From NCBI GenBank assembly GCA_002928955.1, contig PERT01000033.1, forward strand, positions 1-38,777: a stretch of DNA of 38,777 bases, read 5' to 3'. Source of the stretch: Hyphomicrobium sp. (GTDB lineage: Bacteria; Pseudomonadota; Alphaproteobacteria; Rhizobiales; Hyphomicrobiaceae). Each line of letters begins with the position of its first letter. The first letter of the stretch is position 1. The position numbers were made by a program, and so were the translations under genes. Below the pieces are notes generated by a model. That model was not told the origin of the DNA and did not search any database. It saw only the letters and a program-made list of their open reading frames with translations. Of this stretch, positions 1 through 8,908 are shown piece after piece.

Positions 1-351
1 GAACCAACATTGCGGCCAACCGGACACACCACATTGATCGCAAATGACAACAGGTCTCAATCAAGTACACCGATCGCGTGGCCGAAGCCGGCGTCGTGCC
101 TTCGGTCGGCAGCGTCGGCGACAGCTCCGACGGCGTGCCGGAGGCGCGCGGGGCGCGACGCTCTCGCTGAGATCGTCACCAGGCTCCACAAAGTCGAGGT
201 CATCTGGCACAAGGGTCCGTGGCACTCGTTCTAGGCGGTGGAGCTGGCGACGCTCGAATGGGTCGACTGGTTCAACAACCGGCGGCTGCTCGAGGCCATC
301 GGCAACATTCCGCCGGCGGAAACCGAGGTCAACGACAACACCAGCCTTTGA
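1..351 (+). pseudogene. IS3-family transposase (orfB) 3' remnant, decayed
   Basis: Translation in pieces matches the C-terminal half of an IS3-family DDE transposase. In the frame starting at position 3, bases 27-118 give a degraded HHSDRGSQ-type segment (here HHIDRK, carrying the second catalytic Asp), followed by a recognisable IKYTDRVAEAGVVPSVGSVG stretch. The reading then moves to the frame starting at position 1, where DALAE (the Glu of DDE), HKGPWHSF and AVELATLEWVDWFNNRRLLE follow, ending at TGA 349-351. Lesions seen directly: TGA at 45-47, a frame change between about 118 and 160, and TAG at 232-234 where family members have GAG. The N-terminal half lies off the window or is gone. This is not a functional gene. 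Assignment to the IS3 family is firm; the subgroup is not determined. Confidence 0.85.
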
Positions 352-568
352 GGTGCCTGCCCGTTTCGGCGCCTCAGTCAAGCCGAACAAACTCCGGAGT
401 ACCGGCCGCCGTTCACTTGGGCCGCATGCGGTCGGCCTTCACCAATTCCTAAGCCTGTTTTGACATGTTTTGGTCTTGGTGGCGCCCAAGCCTCGGCATA
501 ACTCGCTTCAGTCTCGACGAAGCCAGCTGCGGGGCGCCTGGGTGGCCCCGATCCCTAAGGGGTAATGC
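352..568. other. Gap between IS remnant and rlpA
   Basis: No gene is seen here. Bases 352-400 look like the decayed right flank of the insertion sequence, but I cannot define a terminal inverted repeat. A perfect TTGACA lies at 460-465, but no convincing -10 hexamer follows at 16-18 bp. A purine-rich AAGGGG at 557-562 is well placed as the ribosome binding site of the GTG at 569. Confidence 0.4.
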
Positions 569-1411
569 GTGCATACGGGGTGCGAGTTGCGTAAGTTGTG
601 GTCTGCCGGTGACGACCTGAGCGTGGTGCGTCATCTGGCATTGTGCCTATTTGGGTTGATTTCCGCCATCGGTCTGCTGGGGTGCTCTCGCGGAACGGAT
701 GTGCGCGCCACCCAACTCAACGACGGTCGCGTCTCCGCTGCCAAACTCGATCCAAACACGGGCACCAGCGCAAGCCCCCGGGTTGCGAGCGAAGGCGACA
801 TTATTCCCAAAGGCGGCGGAAGCTACAAGCTGGGGTCGCCATACAAAGTATCAGGCCGCTGGTACGTGCCGCGCGAAGAGCCGAACTACGATGCGACAGG
901 CGTCGCCTCCTGGTACGGGTCCGACTTCCATGGCCGCAAAACCGCCAACGGCGAGATCTTCGATATGAACGCGCTCACTGCCGCGCATCCGACGTTGCCC
1001 ATACCATCTTATGCCTATGTGACAAATCTCGAGAACAATCGCACCGTGCTGGTCCGCATCAATGATCGCGGACCCTACGCTCATGACCGGATTATAGATC
1101 TGTCGCGGCAGACGGCACGCGCCATCGGCTCTGAAGGCAGGGGGCTGGTCAACGTCCGCGTGCGCCATGCGGGTCGCGCACCACTCGACGGCGATGATCA
1201 CCGCGAGCGTCAGCACCTGGCGGCACAGCCGTGGTGGCGCGGCCAGCCCGAATTGGCGTTCCGTGATACGCGCGGGTCGTGGACACAACCCCAGAACCTG
1301 CAAAGTCTACCTCCGCCACCGCACTTCGCCGCCCCCTCCCAGCCGACAACCTCGAATGGCTGGTCGCCGCTTGCCCATCGTGCAAACAGGAGCGGATTGG
1401 GCGCCCGATAG
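569..1411 (+). CDS. rlpA: RlpA-like septal ring lytic transglycosylase lipoprotein
   Basis: RlpA proteins are outer-membrane lipoproteins that cleave denuded glycan strands during cell separation. The 280-residue product has a hydrophobic N-terminal segment (about 21-38) ending in the lipobox LLGC with Cys39 as the lipidation site. A double-psi beta-barrel domain spans about 110-187 and includes ASWYGSDFHGRKTANGE and RINDRGPYAHDRIIDLS. Glu129 and His140 sit where the catalytic Glu and His of Pseudomonas RlpA lie, with the same 11-residue spacing. There is no C-terminal SPOR domain; the proline-rich tail is short. The start at GTG 569 has AAGGGG seven bases upstream; in-frame GTG codons at 623 and 626 would give a shorter signal peptide and are real alternatives. 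It is followed by dacA, another murein enzyme. Confidence 0.9.
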   Translation: MHTGCELRKLWSAGDDLSVVRHLALCLFGLISAIGLLGCSRGTDVRATQLNDGRVSAAKLDPNTGTSASPRVASEGDIIPKGGGSYKLGSPYKVSGRWYVPREEPNYDATGVASWYGSDFHGRKTANGEIFDMNALTAAHPTLPIPSYAYVTNLENNRTVLVRINDRGPYAHDRIIDLSRQTARAIGSEGRGLVNVRVRHAGRAPLDGDDHRERQHLAAQPWWRGQPELAFRDTRGSWTQPQNLQSLPPPPHFAAPSQPTTSNGWSPLAHRANRSGLGAR

Positions 1412-1550
1412 GCTTTTCGCGCACTCCGAGCGGTCGGGCTCGGTCGATCGTCTGCGCTTTTCCGGTGGATCAAATCATTGAACATTGACAGCCGGCGGGT
1501 TGACCCCGGATAGTCGCGGCAAGCGCCACTGATCGGTGTTTGGGATACGC

Positions 1551-2744
1551 ATGTCGTCGGAAATTGTCGCAACGCTCAACCGGCTGGTCTTGGCGTTCGT
1601 TTGGTTCGCCATGCACGTTCTGCTTTTCGCGACACAGGGCCAAGCCCAGAACGCCGAGTTCACCCCTAAAGCCAAACAAGCGATCCTGATGGATGCCGCA
1701 TCGGGCGCGGTGCTCTATCAGTTTCATGCCGATGAACTTGTCCCGCCTGCCAGCATGAGCAAGCTCATGACCTTGGCGGTGTTGTTCAAGTCCATCAAAG
1801 GTGGACAGCTTGCCCTCAGCGACGAGTTCCTGATGAGCGAGCAGGCGTGGCGGCGAGGCGGGGCGCCGTCGGGCACATCGGCGATGATGGTGCCGGTGAA
1901 CACCAAAGCGCGTCTCGACGAATTGATTCAGGGCATTATCATTCAGTCAGGTAACGATGCCTGCATCGCTGTTGCCGAAGGAATGGCGGGCACAGAGGAT
2001 GCCTTTGCGCGGATCATGGAGGCCGAGGCACGGAAGCTAGGCCTCAAGAAGTCGACGTTCCGTAATGCGACCGGGCTTTATCATCCGGAGCACCTGATGA
2101 CGGCGCGCGAACTGGCGATCTTGGCACGGCATCTGATCACTGAGTATCCTGACCAGTACCGGATTTTTTCGCAAAAGGAATTCCCCTATCGGAAGCATAA
2201 GTTCGTCAACCGTAATCCGCTGTTGTTTCTCAGTTCGAATGTCGACGGTCTGAAGACCGGCTTCATCAAGGAATCGGGGTACGGGCTCGTCGCCTCTGCG
2301 CTGCAGGATGGAAGGCGACTGATCGTCGTCGTCGGCGGCCTGGCAACGGCAGCTGATCGCAAGGACGAAGCGCAGAAGTTGTTGGAGTGGGGCTTCAAAA
2401 GCTTCACGGAGTTCAAGTTGTTCGACGCTGCCGAGACGGTCGGCCAGGCGCGCGTCTGGGGCGGGGAGCGGATGTATGTGCCGCTGGTGGGGCAGGGTGA
2501 TGTGGCAGTGATCCTGCCGCGGTTTCCGGCCAACCAAAAGCTGCGGGCGGAAATCATCTACAGTGGGCCACTCAAGGCGCCACTGAAGAGGGGTGATCAG
2601 GTCGCGAAGCTCAGGGTCACCAGTTCATCGAGTGCGGTCAACGAGGTCCCGCTTTTTGCCTCTGAAGATGTCGCGGTCGCCGGCATAATGCGGCGGGGGA
2701 TCGACAGCCTCGTGCATATGGCTTTCAAGTGGGTCCCGCTTTAG
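1551..2744 (+). CDS. dacA: D-alanyl-D-alanine carboxypeptidase (PBP5/6 family)
   Basis: This periplasmic penicillin-binding protein removes the terminal D-Ala from murein pentapeptides. The 397-residue product has a signal peptide ending near AQGQA-QNAE (about residue 32). All three serine-transferase motifs are present: SMSK with nucleophile Ser68, SGN at 133-135 and KTG at 235-237. A PBP5 C-terminal beta domain follows (from about 300), and the last 20 residues, rich in hydrophobic and basic residues (GIMRRGIDSLVHMAFKWVPL), look like the amphipathic helix that anchors this family to the inner membrane. ATG 1551 was chosen because GGGA lies just upstream; GTG 1536 in the same frame is an alternative. 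tmk starts nine bases after the stop, so the two are probably co-transcribed. Which Dac paralogue name fits best is uncertain. Confidence 0.92.
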   Translation: MSSEIVATLNRLVLAFVWFAMHVLLFATQGQAQNAEFTPKAKQAILMDAASGAVLYQFHADELVPPASMSKLMTLAVLFKSIKGGQLALSDEFLMSEQAWRRGGAPSGTSAMMVPVNTKARLDELIQGIIIQSGNDACIAVAEGMAGTEDAFARIMEAEARKLGLKKSTFRNATGLYHPEHLMTARELAILARHLITEYPDQYRIFSQKEFPYRKHKFVNRNPLLFLSSNVDGLKTGFIKESGYGLVASALQDGRRLIVVVGGLATAADRKDEAQKLLEWGFKSFTEFKLFDAAETVGQARVWGGERMYVPLVGQGDVAVILPRFPANQKLRAEIIYSGPLKAPLKRGDQVAKLRVTSSSSAVNEVPLFASEDVAVAGIMRRGIDSLVHMAFKWVPL

Positions 2745-2753
2745 TCTCGTCCG

Positions 2754-3392
2754 ATGGTCACGGCAAAGTTCATCACCTTCGAAGGCGGGGAGGGCTCCGG
2801 CAAGTCGACGCAGGCGGAACGTCTCGCCGCGCGTTTCGCCAGTTCGGGCATGTCGGCCGTCGTTTCGCGGGAGCCGGGGGGAACACCACTTGGGGAAAAG
2901 ATCCGGGCTCTCATACTTGATCGACGGCCACAGGCCGCAGAGACGGAGTTGCTTTTGTTTGCAGCCGCCCGTGCAGAGCATCTGGCGGCTTTGATCGTAC
3001 CGGAGCTGGCGTCGGGCCGTTGGGTCATCTGCGACCGGTTCATTGATTCGACGCGCGTCTATCAGGGCAAGCTGGCGGGCATCTCGCACGCGCTGATCGA
3101 GACCTTGGAACAACTCACGGTGACGCGGATGCCGGATCTGACATTGGTGCTGGATCTGCCACCCGAGATCGGCCTCGAACGTGCCAAGGCTCGCGGCGGT
3201 CAGAACCGATTTGACGAGGCCGCTCTCCCCTATCATCAGGCTCTGCGAGCGGGCTTCCACGACATCGCTGCACGGGAGCCGAAACGCTGCGTGGTGATCG
3301 ACGGCGCGCGCCCGGCCGATGCCGTCGAGGCGGATGTCTGGACAGCCGTTTCGATCCGATTACTGGGATTGCTCCCAGACCGGACGTCCTAG
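2754..3392 (+). CDS. tmk: Thymidylate kinase
   Basis: dTMP kinase phosphorylates dTMP to dTDP with ATP in the cytoplasm, an essential step to dTTP. The 212-residue length is typical. Seen in sequence: a P-loop GGEGSGKST at 11-19, the DRF motif at 94-96 followed by DSTRVYQG, and a lid region RAKARGGQNRFDE at about 143-155 whose arginines suggest the E. coli-type arrangement with catalytic Arg in the lid. It sits three bases upstream of holB and nine bases after dacA. The tmk-holB pairing is widely conserved and links dTTP supply to replication. Confidence 0.97.
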   Translation: MVTAKFITFEGGEGSGKSTQAERLAARFASSGMSAVVSREPGGTPLGEKIRALILDRRPQAAETELLLFAAARAEHLAALIVPELASGRWVICDRFIDSTRVYQGKLAGISHALIETLEQLTVTRMPDLTLVLDLPPEIGLERAKARGGQNRFDEAALPYHQALRAGFHDIAAREPKRCVVIDGARPADAVEADVWTAVSIRLLGLLPDRTS

Positions 3393-3395
3393 GTC

Positions 3396-4517
3396 ATGGC
3401 CCGCGCGACCCAAGTGATCGAGACCGAGGAACAGCCGGAGGCCGATTGCCTCGATGGTTTCCGGCACCCGCGTCACACCAACGAACTCTTCGGTCATGAG
3501 ACGGCGGAGGCCATGTTAGTTGAGGCCGTCGCGAACGGCCGGCTGCACCATGGCTGGTTGATCACCGGTGACACAGGCATCGGCAAGTCCACGCTGGCAT
3601 GGCGATTCGTGCGTTACCTTCTGGCGTCACCAAACGAACGGGCAGCGGCGGCGAGAGGGCTGGACGTTGCCGCGGACACCTCAGCCAGCCGTCAAGTCCG
3701 CGCGCTTTCGCATCCGGGCCTCTTGCTGCTGAGGCGGCCCTACAACCAGAAGGACAAGCGGTTCGCCGCCTCGATCCCGATCGACGAGGTTCGGCGCCTC
3801 CGAAACTTTCTGTCCTATTCCGCGGCCGAAGGCGCCTGGCGCGCGGTGATTGTCGACACCGCCGACGAACTGAACATCAATGCCGCCAATGCTCTGTTGA
3901 AATCGCTCGAAGAGCCGCCGCCACGAACGGTATTTCTGCTTGTCTCGTCCGAGCCGGGCCGACTGCTGGCGACCATTCGATCCCGTTGCCGCACGTTACA
4001 GTTGGCGCCGCTTCAACGGGAACCGCTGCGCCGCGCGGTGCGTCAGGCACTGTCGTCAAGCGAGACTGGTGAGCCCGATCCTTCGCAATGGCTGACGCTC
4101 GAGCGTTTGGCCCACGGCAGCGTGCGCAGCGCTCTGGGTTTGCAGTCGGCCGGTGGGCTTGACCTCTATGATCGTGTCGTGACCTTGATCACGATGCTCC
4201 CGGAAGTTGACTGGACCCTGGTTCACACGCTCGGCGACGAACTTGCAGGCAATGCGGCAGAGCAGCGGTTTGAGCTGTTCTATCGGCTGCTGCTTGATCT
4301 CGTGGCGCGCCTCATCCGCAGTGCCGCGACAGGCTCCGGGCCCGATGACGAGCAAGTGTTGGCCATCAAGTTGATTGGGCCTCAGCGGCTTGCCACGTTT
4401 GCCGAGCTGTGGGAAAGAGTGGCACGCGCGAAGACTGACACCCTTGCGCTAAATCTGGACCGCAAGGCATTTATTCTCGAAACAATGCGTGATCTGGAAG
4501 CGGCCGCGCGATCCTGA
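3396..4517 (+). CDS. holB: DNA polymerase III delta-prime subunit
   Basis: Delta-prime is a clamp-loader subunit of the AAA+ fold. The 373-residue product has a P-loop GDTGIGKST at 58-66, then [20 protein letters not shown] and a sensor-1/SRC region ([10 protein letters not shown]). The segment between the P-loop and the Walker B equivalent contains no cysteines, so the zinc module of E. coli delta-prime is absent. The complete P-loop is notable because E. coli delta-prime does not bind ATP; whether this copy does is unknown. It lies directly after tmk and just before metG. A related DnaX-type identity is unlikely because the protein lacks the tau C-terminal region and the context is that of holB. 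Confidence 0.92.
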   Translation: MARATQVIETEEQPEADCLDGFRHPRHTNELFGHETAEAMLVEAVANGRLHHGWLITGDTGIGKSTLAWRFVRYLLASPNERAAAARGLDVAADTSASRQVRALSHPGLLLLRRPYNQKDKRFAASIPIDEVRRLRNFLSYSAAEGAWRAVIVDTADELNINAANALLKSLEEPPPRTVFLLVSSEPGRLLATIRSRCRTLQLAPLQREPLRRAVRQALSSSETGEPDPSQWLTLERLAHGSVRSALGLQSAGGLDLYDRVVTLITMLPEVDWTLVHTLGDELAGNAAEQRFELFYRLLLDLVARLIRSAATGSGPDDEQVLAIKLIGPQRLATFAELWERVARAKTDTLALNLDRKAFILETMRDLEAAARS

Positions 4518-4582
4518 GGGGCACCGAGCCGATGCCCGAAGCGGCCCGCCGGGTCCTTTCGAGATTGAAGGAAATTTGGCGC

Positions 4583-6268
4583 GTGGCGCAAAAGTTCTAC
4601 ATCACGACGGCGATCTCTTATCCGAACGGTGCGCCGCATATCGGCCATGCCTATGAGGCGATTGCCAGCGACGCCATCGCACGGTTCGAGCGGCTCGACG
4701 GCAAGGACGTGCTTTTTCTGACAGGCACGGACGAGCACGGGCTCAAGATGGTGCAGACCGCGGCACAAGAGGGCGTCACGCCTCGCGCACTGGCCGACCG
4801 TAATTCGGCCCGCTTTCGCGAGATGGCCGCAACCCTCGATATTTCCTACGACGATTTCATCCGCACAACCGAGCCGCGCCACTATGAGGCCTGCGCGGAG
4901 CTGTGGCGACGCATGGCAGCGGCTGGAGACATTTTCAAGAAAAAGTACGGTGGATGGTACTCGGTCCGTGATGAAGTCTTCTATAGAGAGGCCGAGACCG
5001 ATATCCGCGAAGACGGCAAGCGCTACTCGACGACCACCGGCACGCCCGTTGAATGGACCGAGGAGGAGACGTTTTTCTTCCGCCTGTCGGCCTACCAGCA
5101 GAAGCTTCTGGATCACTACGAGGCCAATCCAGAGTTTGTGCTGCCGCCAGAACGACGCAACGAGGTCGTGAGCTTCGTGAAGATGGGGCTTGAGGATCTT
5201 TCGATCTCGCGGTCAACGCTCGATTGGGGCATCCCCGTGCCTGGGACGCCCGAGCATGTCATGTACGTTTGGATCGACGCGTTGAACAACTACATTACGG
5301 CCACTGGTTTGCTTAACGGCGGCGGATCGCGCGCGCATCATTGGCCGGCCGACGTCCACGTCATCGGCAAGGATATCGTCCGCTTTCATGCCATCTATTG
5401 GCCCGCGTTTCTCATGAGTGCAGGATTGCCGTTGCCGCACCGCGTATTCAGCCACGGGTTCGTGCTGGTCAAAGGCGAAAAGATGTCGAAATCCGTCGGC
5501 AATGTCATCGATCCGTTCGCGCTGGCGTCGCACTACGGCGTCGACCAGACCCGCCACTTCTTCCTGCGCGAGGTTGTGTTTGGCCACGACGGCAACTACG
5601 CGCCCGATATGATCGCAACCCGCATCAACGCCGACCTCGCAAACGGCCTGGGCAACCTCGCCCAGCGCTCGCTTTCGATGATCACCAGAGGCTTCGGCGG
5701 ATTGGTGCCGCAACCGGGCACGTTCACCGACGCCGACACCGCGCTGTTGGCGAAGGCAGACGCACTCTATGGGCTCTGCCGAACCGCCATGGACCGGCAG
5801 GCAATCAAAACCTGGCTCGACGCGGTGTGGGACGTGATCGGAGAGGGTGACCGCTATTTTGCCAGCGAGAAGCCGTTCGACAAGGCATTGAGCTTGGAGC
5901 GCAAGGGTACGATCCTTTACGTTGCAGCCGAAGTCGTGCGCCAACTCGCCATTCTTGTGCAGCCCGCCATGCCGGCATCAGCTTCGAAGCTGCTCGATCT
6001 CCTCGCCCAGCCTGCCTCGGCCCGCTCGTTCGCAGCACTGGGGAACGCGGGACGACTCGCGCCGGGAACGCAACTTCCCGAACCGCAAGGTGTGTTTCCG
6101 CGCTACGTCGATCCCTCGGTGGAAGCTGGCAAGGCGGCGCCGACGGCCGAGCAGCAAAAGCAGCAAAAACTCGAGAAGCAGCAGAAGAAGAATGCCAGTC
6201 GGGAGAAGGGCCAGGTCGAGGGCCGCGACAAGAATTCCGGCGACAAAGCAGGCCGGGGGCAGACCTGA
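4583..6268 (+). CDS. metG: Methionyl-tRNA synthetase
   Basis: This enzyme charges tRNA-Met. From GTG 4583 the product is 561 residues. HIGH is at 19-22 and KMSKS at 300-304. The connective-peptide region ([19 protein letters not shown]) has no CxxC pairs, so this is the form without a zinc knuckle, common in alphaproteobacteria. There is no C-terminal tRNA-binding (EMAP/Trbp111) domain. Instead the last 40 or so residues, from [16 protein letters not shown] onward, form a hydrophilic Lys/Gln/Gly tail. GTG 4583 is preferred over ATG 4532 because GAAGGA lies ahead of it and because [16 protein letters not shown] is the family's usual start; the longer start would add 17 residues. The stop overlaps the tatD start by one base. 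Confidence 0.95.
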   Translation: MAQKFYITTAISYPNGAPHIGHAYEAIASDAIARFERLDGKDVLFLTGTDEHGLKMVQTAAQEGVTPRALADRNSARFREMAATLDISYDDFIRTTEPRHYEACAELWRRMAAAGDIFKKKYGGWYSVRDEVFYREAETDIREDGKRYSTTTGTPVEWTEEETFFFRLSAYQQKLLDHYEANPEFVLPPERRNEVVSFVKMGLEDLSISRSTLDWGIPVPGTPEHVMYVWIDALNNYITATGLLNGGGSRAHHWPADVHVIGKDIVRFHAIYWPAFLMSAGLPLPHRVFSHGFVLVKGEKMSKSVGNVIDPFALASHYGVDQTRHFFLREVVFGHDGNYAPDMIATRINADLANGLGNLAQRSLSMITRGFGGLVPQPGTFTDADTALLAKADALYGLCRTAMDRQAIKTWLDAVWDVIGEGDRYFASEKPFDKALSLERKGTILYVAAEVVRQLAILVQPAMPASASKLLDLLAQPASARSFAALGNAGRLAPGTQLPEPQGVFPRYVDPSVEAGKAAPTAEQQKQQKLEKQQKKNASREKGQVEGRDKNSGDKAGRGQT

Positions 6269-7083
6269 TGCTGGTCGATCACCACTGCCATCTAGATTTT
6301 CCACAGTTTGCGGGCGATCTCGACGGGATCGTCGGGCGCGCGAAGGCTGCGGGCGTCGAGACGCTGGTCACCATTTCGACGCGGATTCGGCGGTTGCCTG
6401 ATCTCTTAGCCATCGCCAGCGCTTATGCGGACGTTTGGTGCTCGGTCGGCACCCATCCCCACCAGGCCGACGAAGAACGGGGTATCGAAACCGACGAAAT
6501 CGTTCGCCTGAGCCACCACCCGAAAGTCGTGGCGATTGGCGAGGCCGGGCTCGACTACCACTACAAGCACGCTTCGCCCGAGGCCCAGGCAGAAGGTTTC
6601 CGCCGGCATATTGCAGCCGCGCGCATCACTGGGCTGCCGCTCGAGATTCACACACGTGACGCCGATGCAGATACTCTGGCAATCATCGAGGACGAGCACG
6701 CCAACGGCGCGTTTCCAGGTATCCTGCACTGCTTTACCGGTGGCCGAACGCTCGCCATGCGTGCGGTCGAACTGGGGCTCTATGTCTCGTTCTCGGGCGT
6801 GGTCAGCTTCAAGAAGGCTGATGAACTGCGCGCCGTCGCTAGTGCGGTACCTCTCGACCGGTTGTTGATTGAGACGGATGCGCCATTCCTCGCGCCAGAG
6901 CCGCATCGGGGCCGGACCAATGAGCCAGCCTATGTGGCACACACAGCGGCGGCGATCGCAGCTGCCCGAGGCATCGCCGCAGACGAGCTTGCTACGGCAA
7001 CGACCGACAATTTCTTCAGGCTGTTTTCGAAGGCTCGGCGTCCACAACAGCGGGCCTCGGCCGGCGGGTTGGCGGTGGTATGA
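6268..7083 (+). CDS. tatD: TatD-family metal-dependent deoxyribonuclease
   Basis: TatD hydrolases are TIM-barrel metallo-nucleases; the E. coli protein is a 3'-5' exonuclease linked to DNA repair and is not part of the Tat translocon. The 271-residue product carries the metal ligands in the expected order: His6 and His8 (HCH), Glu92 in GEAGLDYHY, His128 in EIHTRDA, His154 in HCFTGG and Asp204 in IETDAPFLAP. The ATG overlaps the metG TGA by one base, and its own stop overlaps the next gene by four bases (ATGA), so metG, tatD and the MBL gene should be translationally coupled. Confidence 0.95.
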   Translation: MLVDHHCHLDFPQFAGDLDGIVGRAKAAGVETLVTISTRIRRLPDLLAIASAYADVWCSVGTHPHQADEERGIETDEIVRLSHHPKVVAIGEAGLDYHYKHASPEAQAEGFRRHIAAARITGLPLEIHTRDADADTLAIIEDEHANGAFPGILHCFTGGRTLAMRAVELGLYVSFSGVVSFKKADELRAVASAVPLDRLLIETDAPFLAPEPHRGRTNEPAYVAHTAAAIAAARGIAADELATATTDNFFRLFSKARRPQQRASAGGLAVV

Positions 7084-7877
7084 CCTATCGCCTGACGATC
7101 CTTGGCTGCGGTTCCAGCGGCGGCGTGCCACGCATCGGCGCCATGTGGGGTCAGTGCGATCCCGCCAACCCGAAGAACCGCCGTCGCCGGTGCTCGGTGC
7201 TTGTTGAGCGGCTGGATGGCGCGCGTCGAACCGCCGTCCTTGTCGACACAGCCCCCGATCTCCGCGAGCAACTTCTCGACGTGCGCTGCGACTCCATTGA
7301 CGCAGTACTCTACACGCACGATCACGCCGACCACACCCATGGAATTGACGACCTCCGCATGGTCGCTTATTCCATGAAACGGCGGATCGACGTCTATGCC
7401 GATGCGGCAACACGCGATAGCCTCGTCGAGCGTTTCGCATACTGTTTCGAGACCCCGGCCGGGTCGAGTTACACGCCCATCCTCACCGCGCATGAGATGG
7501 GACCCCAGGCGCCAGTGGTCATCGAGGGCGCTGGCGGCGCCATTGCCTGCACCCCGATCGAACAGGTGCACGGGGATATTACGACGCTTGGTTTCCGCGT
7601 CCGCGATGTGGCCTATTCGCCCGATGTAAGTGACTTGCCGACCGCGGCCGTCGACAGGCTCGAGAACCTCGACGTCTGGATCGTCGATGCGCTGCGCTAT
7701 ACGCCGCACCCGAGCCACCTCAGCGTCAAGCAAGCGCTTAAGTGGATCGAGCGCCTGAAGCCGAAGCGTGCCATCCTCACTCATATGACCACTGATCTCG
7801 ACTATGAAACCCTGTGCCGCGAACTGCCGCCGGGCGTCGAGCCTGCCTACGACGGAATGGTGATCGGCTTCGACTGA
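7080..7877 (+). CDS. MBL-fold metal-dependent hydrolase, PhnP-like
   Basis: The 265-residue product belongs to the metallo-beta-lactamase superfamily. It has the core motif THDHADHTHG (His80, Asp81, His82, Asp84, His85) and a later conserved histidine in ILTHMTTDLDYE. The N-terminus LTILGCGSSGGVPRIG, followed by Cys26 and Cys38, resembles the PhnP / phosphoribosyl cyclic phosphodiesterase branch. PhnP acts in phosphonate breakdown, but no phn genes are near, so that role should not be assumed; the substrate is unknown. In alphaproteobacteria this gene commonly follows metG-tatD, as here, with a four-base overlap. It is the last gene of the plus-strand group and converges on the SDR gene 26 bases away. 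Confidence 0.88.
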   Translation: MTYRLTILGCGSSGGVPRIGAMWGQCDPANPKNRRRRCSVLVERLDGARRTAVLVDTAPDLREQLLDVRCDSIDAVLYTHDHADHTHGIDDLRMVAYSMKRRIDVYADAATRDSLVERFAYCFETPAGSSYTPILTAHEMGPQAPVVIEGAGGAIACTPIEQVHGDITTLGFRVRDVAYSPDVSDLPTAAVDRLENLDVWIVDALRYTPHPSHLSVKQALKWIERLKPKRAILTHMTTDLDYETLCRELPPGVEPAYDGMVIGFD

Positions 7878-7903
7878 ACGACTGCGCAATGCCGCGCGCC
7901 GTT

Positions 7904-8656
7904 TCAATCCTCGGCTGGGGCAGGTCTGGCGGCCGCCTTCCAGTCCCGAAACTTGAACGACTGGCCATTGAACGCGCATTGCGGGGCCGCCAGTTCCACG
8001 AACATTGGGCCAAGCTCGCTCGGGTGCGGCAGCGACTCTGGGCTTTCGCCGGGAAAGGCTTTGGCTCGCATTTGCGTCCGAGTGGGGCCGGGATTGACAA
8101 TATTGACGCGCACCCTCGTCGTCGCCACTTCGTGGGCATATGTTCTGACCAGCGCATCGAGGCCCGCTTTAGACACGGCGTAGGGTCCCCAATAGGCATT
8201 CTTGCCCGTGCTAGCGCCTGAAGTGACAAAAACAGCGCGGCCAGCGTCCGAGCGCTGCAGCAGCGGATCGAGTGTGCGGATCAACCGCCAGTTGGACGTA
8301 AGATTGGTCTCGATTACAGCGGTCCAGGCTGTTTCGGTCACGTGGGCCAGGGGCGACAGCGGACCGAGCATACCCGCATTGCCGACCAGGATGTCGAGCT
8401 TGCCCCATCGCTGGAAGATCGTCGGACCGAGCTGATCGACCTTGTCGCCTTTGCGCAGATCGAGTTGAAGCAGGGTGGCTGCACCTCCCGTCGCCCGGAT
8501 CTCATCGTCCAGATCTTCGAGCGCGCCGGTCGACCGGCCAGTAACAATGACGTGGGCGCCTTCGCGCGCCAGGGCAACGGCGACCGCACGTCCGATCCCG
8601 CGAGACGCGCCGGTGACCAGGGCAATTCGATCCTTGAGCCGTTTGGCCGTCGACAT
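7904..8656 (-). CDS. Short-chain dehydrogenase/reductase (classical SDR)
   Basis: NAD(P)-dependent oxidoreductase of unknown substrate. The 250-residue product has the cofactor motif TGASRGIG at 15-22, the GNAG segment at 92-95 and the catalytic set Ser146, Tyr159 and Lys163 (YAVSK). The start at ATG 8656 is set by CGAGG about eight bases upstream and by the usual SDR N-terminus; the open frame continues upstream to 8869 through sequence containing a short tandem repeat and is probably not coding there. It lies 252 bases downstream of purF in the same direction and may have its own promoter. SDR genes are frequent next to purF in alphaproteobacteria, but this does not give a function. Confidence 0.9.
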   Translation of the reverse strand: MSTAKRLKDRIALVTGASRGIGRAVAVALAREGAHVIVTGRSTGALEDLDDEIRATGGAATLLQLDLRKGDKVDQLGPTIFQRWGKLDILVGNAGMLGPLSPLAHVTETAWTAVIETNLTSNWRLIRTLDPLLQRSDAGRAVFVTSGASTGKNAYWGPYAVSKAGLDALVRTYAHEVATTRVRVNIVNPGPTRTQMRAKAFPGESPESLPHPSELGPMFVELAAPQCAFNGQSFKFRDWKAAARPAPAED

Positions 8657-8908
8657 TGATGACCTCGATGGTTGCTCGTGTTCCTCAAGGTTCAGACTTG
8701 TGTTCTTGAGGGCTTCACGAGGGGAAGCAAGAGTTAGAACCGGAACACGAGGATGGGTCGGGATCGGCCGAATGGCGTGGCGAATGGAGTGGTGAATGTA
8801 GTGGACGGGTGAGACGCCGCAAGCGACGGCGCTTGAAATGGTTTCAATTCTCGCGCCGAGGCCGGCCACCGACTGGACGGGCGGATGGTCGGGGAGAGTG
8901 AAAAACCG
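8657..8908 (-). other. purF-SDR intergenic region with small repeats
   Basis: No gene is seen in these 252 bases. They hold an imperfect 12-bp tandem repeat (three copies, 8770-8805) and a small AT-rich stem (TTGAAA, loop TGG, TTTCAA at 8833-8847) that could form part of the purF transcript end. I see no clear promoter for the SDR gene. Confidence 0.4.
8770..8805. repeat. Imperfect 12-bp tandem repeat, three copies
   Basis: Three consecutive units read GAATGGCGTGGC, GAATGGAGTGGT and GAATGTAGTGGA on the plus strand. They differ at two to four positions. They fall just upstream of the SDR gene on the minus strand. Confidence 0.7.

Noticed and set aside
1-568. Possible tRNA or attachment site near the left edge
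   Set aside because: No TpsiC-type arm or CCA-like acceptor stem could be found; the region is explained by the transposase remnant.
7080-7877. Naming the MBL hydrolase phnP
   Set aside because: The fold and N-terminal motif agree, but there is no phosphonate gene nearby and the substrate is not evident.
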